From positions 4,154,001 through 4,218,000 of the forward strand of contig NZ_BAAAOH010000001.1 of assembly GCF_039530225.1 (NCBI RefSeq): a DNA stretch of 64,000 bases. The letters run 5' to 3'. Below are positions 58,727-64,000 of the stretch, in pieces; positions within the stretch are counted from its first letter, which is position 1, and every line of letters begins with the position of its first letter. The position numbers and the translations under genes are program-made. This DNA comes from Microbacterium pumilum (GTDB lineage: Bacteria > Actinomycetota > Actinomycetes > Actinomycetales > Microbacteriaceae). The notes beneath the pieces are model-generated. The model was not told the origin of the DNA and did not search any database. It saw only the letters and a list, made by a program, of their open reading frames with translations.

Positions 58727-59287
58727 TCAGAACCGACCGTCGCCGGCGTCCGTCAGCAGTTGCGCGACTGTCGAGAGACGGTCGCCGTACGGCGCCATCC
58801 AGGGGTAAGGATCGTCCGCCTGGAATCCTAACCACGCGGTGTCACTTCCACTGGCACCTGTGTGCTGTCCCATGTGTCCGATCACATATTCCAGCAGCAG
58901 GTCCTTCGGGAGCAACCAGGCATTGACCTCGAATGGACTGATGCCGAGGCACAGGCAGTGGTCGTAGTCCTGATCGCGTATCTGCTGAAACTTGAAGCCG
59001 CCCGACCGCCACAGCGTGGACATCTTGACTTCGATACGGTGACCGTTGATTATCCGATCCGCGTTGCTCGACGGCGAGCGGCGAACATCGAGACCTCTCG
59101 CGATCGCCCATTCCTGCACAAGCAACTCGCCGATCGCTCCCTTAGTACGCGACGGCACCCTCAGGATCCACTCGAATGGACTGCCCAACCATGGATCGTC
59201 ATCGGCCGCGACGTAATTAAGAGCGAGTGATGCCGCGCTGGCGGCCATCACTGCGAAGTCAGGATCTTCAGCTGGGTCTAGGTGCAC
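58727..59287 (-). CDS. Probable restriction endonuclease, PD-(D/E)XK fold
   Basis: The 186-residue protein shows an N-terminal helix KGAIGELLVQEWAIARG, then ADRIINGHRIEVKMS. The spacing of Asp to Glu-x-Lys fits the PD-(D/E)XK nuclease active site. No similarity to a named enzyme is claimed. The GTG start overlaps the methyltransferase stop by 20 bases, so the two are translated together. It is at the right end of the element, reading leftward. It is probably the nuclease half of a Type II-like system that protects or stabilises the element. Confidence 0.72.
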   Translation of the reverse strand: MHLDPAEDPDFAVMAASAASLALNYVAADDDPWLGSPFEWILRVPSRTKGAIGELLVQEWAIARGLDVRRSPSSNADRIINGHRIEVKMSTLWRSGGFKFQQIRDQDYDHCLCLGISPFEVNAWLLPKDLLLEYVIGHMGQHTGASGSDTAWLGFQADDPYPWMAPYGDRLSTVAQLLTDAGDGRF

Positions 59288-60185
59288 TCTCCGGATTGTG
59301 CACGATTGTGACCTGCGAGTCCAATGCGCCGTCGTCCAGTCGTCGCTGCATGACGGCGATCGCCTCTGGGTTGCTGTCGACCAAGACGAATCGTCGCCCG
59401 AGCTGCCGTGCCGCAGCGCCGGTTGTGCCGCTGCCGGCGAAGAAGTCGAGAATCCAGTCCCCTTCGCTACTGCTGGCCTGAATCATTCGTCGAATGATCC
59501 CGACCGGCTTTTGGGTTGCGTAACCCGTCCGCTCCTTGCTTGCGGGCGGCACAATCGTGTGCCACCACACGTCTGTGGGGAGCTTGCCGAGGGCAACCTT
59601 CTCTGGAGTCACGAGGCCTGGAGCCATGTACGGTTCCCGATCGACATCCTGACCGTTCCAGACGTAGTTTTCAGGGTCCTTGACGTACACGAGCACGTTG
59701 TCGTGCTTCGTCGGCCACTTCGTCTTTGATCGCGCGCCGTAGTCGTAGGCCCAGATGATTTCGTTTAGGAAGCTCTCGCGTCCGAACATCGCGTCGAGGA
59801 CTACCTTCGCGTAGTGGACCTCGCGGTAGTCAAGGTGCAGGTACAGGGTGCCATCCGGGGTCAGCAGACGCCACGCCTCGAGTAGTCGCGGTTCCAGAAA
59901 CGCCCAGTAGTCCGTGAATGCGTCGTCGTAGGAATGGAGGGTTCCCTTGACTGTGTCGTATGTCTGACCTTTGAAACCCACCCGCGAACCGGTGGCCGAT
60001 CGGCTGGTCTTCAGCGACTGCAGGCGCTGGGTCCGACCGGTATTGAAAGGCGGGTCTATGTAGATCACTCGAAAGCTCTCGTCGGGGAGCGTCCGAATGA
60101 AGTCGAGATTGTCGGCCTCGACTATGAGGTCGTCCCCCTCGGGAGTCCATGCTGTCTGAGAAGTTACGTTTTCACTCAAGGTCAC
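59268..60185 (-). CDS. Site-specific DNA adenine methyltransferase, beta class
   Basis: This 305-residue N6-adenine (or N4-cytosine) methyltransferase has the catalytic motif VIYIDPPFNTG near residue 40 and the AdoMet-binding FFAGSGTTG near residue 243. Motif IV precedes motif I, which defines the beta class. YATQKPVGIIRRMI, typical of the family, lies between them. The GTG start at 60185 lacks a strong ribosome site. It precedes and overlaps the nuclease gene and would protect host and element DNA at its own site. The recognition sequence cannot be read from the protein. Confidence 0.93.
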   Translation of the reverse strand: MTLSENVTSQTAWTPEGDDLIVEADNLDFIRTLPDESFRVIYIDPPFNTGRTQRLQSLKTSRSATGSRVGFKGQTYDTVKGTLHSYDDAFTDYWAFLEPRLLEAWRLLTPDGTLYLHLDYREVHYAKVVLDAMFGRESFLNEIIWAYDYGARSKTKWPTKHDNVLVYVKDPENYVWNGQDVDREPYMAPGLVTPEKVALGKLPTDVWWHTIVPPASKERTGYATQKPVGIIRRMIQASSSEGDWILDFFAGSGTTGAAARQLGRRFVLVDSNPEAIAVMQRRLDDGALDSQVTIVHNPESAPRPS

Positions 60186-60271
60186 GCGACAACGCTACCT
60201 CGGGTAACGGACTTCACCCGATCACCGGGTGGGGTTTCCGTGGGGATCGGCGGAACACTTTCGACATCGAA

Positions 60272-60315
60272 GAATGGCCCGGACTCCGCGACTCTTGCGG
60301 AATTCCGGGCCATTT
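60272..60315. terminator. Hairpin between the methyltransferase gene and the tRNA-Tyr gene
   Basis: AATGGCCCGGA (60273-60283) pairs with TCCGGGCCATT (60304-60314), followed by TTCGGGTTTG. It separates tRNA-Tyr from the methyltransferase gene, just inside the right end of the element. Confidence 0.65.
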
Positions 60316-60319
60316 CGGG

Positions 60320-60373
60320 TTTGTGGCGAGTGAGGGATTCGAACCCCCGAAGTCTAAGACGGCTGATTTACAG
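60320..60373. repeat. Right attachment repeat, 54 bp
   Basis: It is identical to 47,170-47,223 and forms the 3' part of the functional tRNA-Tyr. The element supplied this copy and so keeps the tRNA intact. Confidence 0.95.
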
Positions 60374-60405
60374 TCAGATCCCTTTGGCCGCTTGGGTAAC
60401 TCGCC
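60324..60405 (-). tRNA. tRNA-Tyr (anticodon GTA)
   Basis: The 82-base minus-strand sequence has acceptor GGCGAGT/ACTCGCC with discriminator A, anticodon loop CTGTAAA between CTGA and TCAG, and a long variable arm (GCCGTCTTAGACTTC) as expected for bacterial tRNA-Tyr. It is intact because the element restored its 3' half. Confidence 0.96.
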
Positions 60406-60492
60406 AAATGCGCCCCCGTCCAGCTTTTCCAGTCGACCGGAGGCGCGATCAACAATCGTACCCTGTGTCGCGCAGTGCTCGGAACCGAGGGG

Positions 60493-61410
60493 CTAAGTGC
60501 CGATGCTGTCGAGATCCAGAGATCGCAGAGCCGAAGGCGTCCGCAGCAGGGCGCCCTCGAAACGGCAGGTCGCGGCCGCGACATCCATCGCGGAACGCAG
60601 CACCGCCCCCCATGCTTCATCGGTCGACGGCGTGCCCTGCACAAGCGCCGCGATTGTGGCTGCGAGCGCGGCGTCACCCGCACCCATCGTGTCGATGATC
60701 CGGCCGGGGAAGGACGACACCGGGCTCGTCACGACGATCTCACCTGCCTCGAGCGTCGCGCCTGCGGAACCCTGTGTGGCGAGCACAGCGGGCACGCCGA
60801 GCCCGACCAGGCGGTCGCGCAACGCGTCGAGCGGATCGTCGTAGAGCATGATCGCGTCGTCTTCGCCGACCTTGACGAGAGCCGCGCCGGCTGCCAGCTT
60901 CTCGAATCCGGCCACGAACGCGTCCCGATCCGAAAGCATCCCCGATCGTGGATTGGGGTCGATCGCGTACGGCGCGTTCGAGGCGGCGAGGGCATCCGCG
61001 AACTCCTGCGTCTGCGCCTCGTCGTCGAAGGGGAAGCAGCTGACCACGACCATGTCGGCATCCGTGATCGCCGCCAGTTCAGCGTCGCCGAACTGGATGC
61101 GGCGACCCTTCGCCGCATCGTTGAAGACGTACACCGGCTCACCCGAGCCGCTGCGCGTGCTGACGGCTCGCGAGCTGCCGAGCGCAGACGGGGTCGCGAT
61201 GAGCTCGACGCCGAAGTCTTCGAGATATGAGCGGATGTGGGAACCCGCAGCGTCGTCGCCGACCATTGCGATGAGCGTCGCCGGGATGCCGAGCCGTGTC
61301 AGCCCGACCGCGACGTTCAGCGCCGCTCCGCCGACGAATTCCCGCACTCCGCTGTCGTCCCGCAGCTCGTCGATGAGCGCATCGCCGACGACCACCACAC
61401 CTGCCGTCAT
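60493..61410 (-). CDS. PfkB family carbohydrate kinase
   Basis: This 305-residue ribokinase-fold protein begins VVVVGDALIDEL, has FVGGAALNVAVGLTRLG at the sugar-binding site, and the ATP site DTMGAGDAALAATIAAL with the catalytic Asp. Fructokinase is the likely activity for this subgroup, but the substrate is not certain. It overlaps the preceding FBP gene by four bases (ATGA), so the two are cotranscribed. It lies just outside the element. Confidence 0.9.
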   Translation of the reverse strand: MTAGVVVVGDALIDELRDDSGVREFVGGAALNVAVGLTRLGIPATLIAMVGDDAAGSHIRSYLEDFGVELIATPSALGSSRAVSTRSGSGEPVYVFNDAAKGRRIQFGDAELAAITDADMVVVSCFPFDDEAQTQEFADALAASNAPYAIDPNPRSGMLSDRDAFVAGFEKLAAGAALVKVGEDDAIMLYDDPLDALRDRLVGLGVPAVLATQGSAGATLEAGEIVVTSPVSSFPGRIIDTMGAGDAALAATIAALVQGTPSTDEAWGAVLRSAMDVAAATCRFEGALLRTPSALRSLDLDSIGT

Positions 61411-61907
61411 ATCCGGCTCCCCGCTGTCACAAGCACTGACTCGACGAACGACTCGGTGCGTCGTCGCGTGCCGTCGATCTTACGGTCGACGCTGGCACGC
61501 ACCTCGTTCGGCGCGAGCGGGGCGGCGAGGCGGACTGTCTCGTGGCACGAGAGATCGCTGCAGATGTAGGTGCCGATGCTGTCGCCGTGGGCGCCCGCCG
61601 CACCCGATTTTCGGGCAGTGAAGAGCGACACCTGATCGGCGGGCTGCATCGTGTGGCACAGATTGCACAGCGCCGAGCGGGCGCTGGAGGTGCCCTCGGC
61701 GGCGCGCAGCACGACCCCCGTGGCTCGGCCGTCGACCTCGACGATGACGTAGCCCCGGCCCCGCGTGCGCGGATCGCGCCACGCGAGGAAGTCGAGGTGA
61801 TCCCAATCCACGAGCACGAAGTCGCTCGGCAGAGCCAGTATTCGAAGCTCGTCGTCCGCGGCATTCACGAACGACGCACGGACGTCGCCTTCGGTCAACG
61901 GGCGCAT
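61407..61907 (-). CDS. FBP domain protein (FusB/FusC-type zinc-finger family)
   Basis: The 166-residue protein has an N-terminal alpha/beta part (LTEGDVRASFVNAADDE) and a treble-clef zinc finger with CNLCH followed by CSDLSCHE, the layout of the elongation factor G-binding (FBP) C-terminal domain. FusB-type members rescue EF-G from fusidic acid. In actinobacteria most are not resistance genes, and no resistance is claimed here. Confidence 0.88.
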   Translation of the reverse strand: MRPLTEGDVRASFVNAADDELRILALPSDFVLVDWDHLDFLAWRDPRTRGRGYVIVEVDGRATGVVLRAAEGTSSARSALCNLCHTMQPADQVSLFTARKSGAAGAHGDSIGTYICSDLSCHETVRLAAPLAPNEVRASVDRKIDGTRRRTESFVESVLVTAGSRI

Positions 61908-62000
61908 GCAGCCTCCTCGCCGTTTCCCGACAGTCTACGAAGCTCACGACGACTCGGCACGGTCACATCGTGAGTCCGCGCAACACGATGACATCGACAG

Positions 62001-62020
62001 GTCGGATGCCGGCATCCGAC
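62001..62020. terminator. Perfect 20-bp palindrome after the nucleotidyltransferase gene
   Basis: The left half GTCGGATGCC is followed directly by its reverse complement. It lies 6 bases after the minus-strand stop at 62,026 and is a likely terminator. Confidence 0.5.
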
Positions 62021-62025
62021 GCCCT

Positions 62026-62817
62026 TCAATCGACCCACCCGAGGCGCGCGGCGACGGCATCCGCAGCACTCGCGGGGAAGCCGTTCCAGCCGGGCTCGAG
62101 GATCTCGCGCGCGAGGTTGAAAAGGATCCGCGCGGTGTCTTCGACCGGCGACTCGAGCGCTGCGGCGATGCGCGCCGCCCACTCGGGGAAATCCTGCTCG
62201 AAGCGGCGGAGGGGATCGATCGTGTCGCGGAGCGTGGTGGACCGATCGGCGAACCGGCCGCGGATCGCGCATACGAGGCACTGCACCGCCCACGAGCGGA
62301 TGAACTGACCGCCGTTCAGCACCTCGCCGCGCCGTGCGCGACCCACGCCGATGAGCAGCTTCACGAACACCAGCCGGATGTCGTTCGCCGGATCGAACCG
62401 GTCGGCCGCGGCCGCACGCGCCCGAGCCTGCGCGATGAGCGTCGCCGTGGTTGCCGCGTCGTCGTCGACGACGACAGTCGCGTCTCCAGCGCGCGAGCCG
62501 TCGAGCTCGCCTGCGTCCGAGAACGCGAACTCGAAGACGTGACCGTCGTCGTACACCGCGACGAAGCCGATGTCTCCCTCGCGTGCCGTGAGCACGAGCC
62601 GCTCCTGTTCGGGGAGCCACGACAGATCCGGCCGAAGCTCGGCTCCCCGTCCGGCCTCGACGAGGACGAAGAAGTCGTGATCCGACCACTCATCGCGACG
62701 CGATGCACCCTCGTCGGAGGCCGACCCGAGCAGTACGAGGCCGATGAGCCCGTCGCCGGCGCGAACCCCGTCGGCGAGACCGCGGCTCAGCGCAGCGAAA
62801 CGTTCCGGCTCGGTCAT
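62026..62817 (-). CDS. Nucleotidyltransferase-fold protein of unknown target
   Basis: The 263-residue protein has a GS-x(n)-D-x-D motif, VLLGSASDEGASRRDEWSDHDFFVLVE, the hallmark of the polymerase-beta-like nucleotidyltransferase fold. The middle includes VVVDDDAATTATLIAQ and a helical C-terminal half with CAIRGRFADRSTTLRD. No antitoxin gene is adjacent. The target is unknown. Its start overlaps the GH13 stop by four bases, so it may be translated with that gene. Confidence 0.8.
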   Translation of the reverse strand: MTEPERFAALSRGLADGVRAGDGLIGLVLLGSASDEGASRRDEWSDHDFFVLVEAGRGAELRPDLSWLPEQERLVLTAREGDIGFVAVYDDGHVFEFAFSDAGELDGSRAGDATVVVDDDAATTATLIAQARARAAAADRFDPANDIRLVFVKLLIGVGRARRGEVLNGGQFIRSWAVQCLVCAIRGRFADRSTTLRDTIDPLRRFEQDFPEWAARIAAALESPVEDTARILFNLAREILEPGWNGFPASAADAVAARLGWVD

Positions 62818-64000
62818 GCGGCATCCTCACTCGCGTCGGCCGAGACGACCTCGGCGGGTGTCGGCGTCTCGCCGTCCACGACGTCGCGCGACGGCTCCCC
62901 ATGAGCGGAGGCGCCGTCGCCGGCGGGCGCCGAGACTCCGGGCAGCATCCACGCGGCGAAGACCGGCCCCTCGGCCGACAGCAGCACCGCCCCGTCATCC
63001 GCCACGGCGAACGTCGCGTCGCCGTGCAGCGCCTGAGCCTCCGCGGCCCCGGGCATGGCACCCGACGGGAGCTCGATGTCGAGGTCACCGCGTGCGGCCA
63101 GCACCAGCACCGACTCTCCGGCCGACTCACGCACGAAGACCAGACCGGAGTCGTCGACGTGAAGCCACCGCAGTCCTCCCGTGCCGAGCACCGGATGAGC
63201 GCGGCGAAGGGTGACGAACACGCGGTACAGGGCAAGACGCTCGGCGACCTCCGGCCGGTCCATGTCGTCCCACGGCATCGGGGTTCGGCTGAGCTCACCG
63301 TCCAGACCGACCAGGCCGAACTCGTCTCCGGCGTACACGACGGGGAGCCCCGGCAGCGTCATCGAGAGCCCGACGGCAACGGGTATCGTGCCCGGCGCGG
63401 CATGGGTCGCGAACCGGGCGGTGTCGTGGGTGTCGAGCGGCTGCATGTTGCCCAGACGCACCCGCCACGGGATGCCGGCCGTGAAGCGGATGACGGAGTC
63501 GACGAAGTCGCGCGCAGTGTACCGGGGGATGCCGCCGATCGGCTGGCCGAAGAACCACGCGTCGGTCTGCTCCACACCATCGACGTGGGACCGCGCTTCG
63601 TGGGCGTCTTGGCTCAGCCATCCCCAGAGCGGCCGCGTGAAGCTCGGATACGTCATCGCACCATGCCAGCCATCGCCCTGAAGGTCGCTCACCGCGTCGT
63701 TCGTGACCTCGCCGAGCAGGATCGTGTCGCTGTTGATCCGCGCCATGGTCGCGCGCAGCAGCTGCCGCACTTCCGCATTGACGTCGACCGCCCCCATCCG
63801 ACCGGTCATATTCGCGACGTCGATCCGCCACCCGTCGGTCGAGAACGGCGGCCTCAGCCATCGCGCGACGATGGATTCCTCGCCTTCGACGAACCGGCGG
63901 CGGAGCTCCGGCGAGGTCCAGTCGAACTTCGGCAGGCTCGAGAATCCGAGCCACGACACGTACTCGGTGTTGGCGTCATCCGTGAAGTGATAGAGCTTCT
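62814..64000 (-). CDS. GH13 alpha-amylase family enzyme, C-terminal part (cut by window edge)
   Basis: The frame is open to the window edge (position 64,000), so the start lies outside. The barrel signatures include the nucleophile Asp in GWRIDVANMTG, the acid/base Glu in LLGEVTNDA, and HDTARFA with the transition-state-stabilising Asp. The C-terminal beta domain follows, with acidic, Ala/Pro-rich residues at the end. The N-terminal visible part reads SWLGFSSLPKFDWTSPELRRRF, as in alpha-glucosidase or neopullulanase-like enzymes acting on maltodextrins. Confidence 0.9.
   Translation of the reverse strand, partial: KLYHFTDDANTEYVSWLGFSSLPKFDWTSPELRRRFVEGEESIVARWLRPPFSTDGWRIDVANMTGRMGAVDVNAEVRQLLRATMARINSDTILLGEVTNDAVSDLQGDGWHGAMTYPSFTRPLWGWLSQDAHEARSHVDGVEQTDAWFFGQPIGGIPRYTARDFVDSVIRFTAGIPWRVRLGNMQPLDTHDTARFATHAAPGTIPVAVGLSMTLPGLPVVYAGDEFGLVGLDGELSRTPMPWDDMDRPEVAERLALYRVFVTLRRAHPVLGTGGLRWLHVDDSGLVFVRESAGESVLVLAARGDLDIELPSGAMPGAAEAQALHGDATFAVADDGAVLLSAEGPVFAAWMLPGVSAPAGDGASAHGEPSRDVVDGETPTPAEVVSADASEDAA

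Larger units (their letters stand above)
47170..60373. mobile_element. ~13.2-kb integrative element in the tRNA-Tyr gene
   Basis: The element is bounded by a perfect 54-bp direct repeat of the tRNA-Tyr 3' end. The intact tRNA is regenerated at the right end. It encodes its own tyrosine integrase, a serine recombinase, an HTH protein, a toprim/ATPase replication protein beside iteron-like repeats, many small overlapping genes and a restriction-modification pair. No capsid, portal, terminase, relaxase or DNA-translocase gene was recognised. It could be a self-replicating integrative element, a phage satellite, or a mobilizable element using helper functions. Gene spacing and repeated ATGA overlaps suggest one long rightward operon from 47.8 to 57.8 kb. 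Confidence 0.92.

Noticed and set aside
61407-61907. Fusidic-acid resistance gene
   Set aside because: The FBP domain alone is widespread in actinobacteria, and no evidence here supports resistance.

Overview
The window is GC-rich DNA from an actinobacterium, most likely a member of Microbacteriaceae such as Microbacterium. That placement is an inference from base composition, GTG starts, Shine-Dalgarno use and gene families; no rRNA or marker gene here fixes the species.

Region 1 (about 1-39.0 kb) is an accessory carbohydrate-degradation locus. Its left part holds the start of a GH1 beta-glucosidase, a GH30 lipoprotein glycosidase with an apparent N-terminal frameshift, a secreted GH5 glucanase interrupted by discoidin modules, a secreted GH3 beta-glucosidase and a GntR/FCD regulator. 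The first four share a palindrome, CTTAGNCTAAG, in their upstream regions and probably form one beta-glucan regulon. An IS3 transposase remnant and a truncated LacI gene follow. The second part is a CUT1 sugar ABC transporter with a YesL-like protein, a LacI regulator, a GH2 beta-galactosidase, a GH115 alpha-glucuronidase, mannonate dehydratase, KDG kinase, KDPG aldolase and two esterases. Copies of GTGAWCGWTCAC, a LacI-type operator, sit before the transporter, the regulator, GH2 and GH115. A protein of about 3008 residues follows (GH53 galactanase, Big2/FN3 modules and 14 tandem Ig-like repeats), then two more LacI regulators. Together these genes would cut a galactan- and glucuronate-decorated plant polymer outside the cell, import oligomers, trim them and send uronate through KDG to pyruvate and glyceraldehyde-3-phosphate.

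Region 2 (39.4-41.1 kb) is an integrase/excisionase pair abutting the 3' end of tRNA-Met. It suggests that region 1 is cargo of a genomic island whose left end lies outside the window. tRNA-Thr follows, and then chromosomal-looking genes: M23 peptidase, inositol monophosphatase family, FAD oxidoreductase, a membrane protein and a YbaK deacylase.

Region 3 (47,170-60,373) is a complete integrated element of about 13.2 kb in the tRNA-Tyr gene, bounded by a 54-bp perfect direct repeat. It carries a ribbon-helix-helix protein, several unknown proteins, an HTH protein, a toprim/ATPase replication protein beside iteron-like GTGACCC repeats, a run of small overlapping genes, a serine recombinase, a tyrosine integrase, a coiled-coil/winged-helix protein, and a restriction-modification pair at its right end. 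No capsid, terminase or conjugation genes were recognised.

Region 4 (60.4-64 kb) returns to chromosomal genes: a PfkB sugar kinase, an FBP zinc-finger protein, a nucleotidyltransferase-fold protein and the C-terminal part of a GH13 enzyme cut by the window edge.
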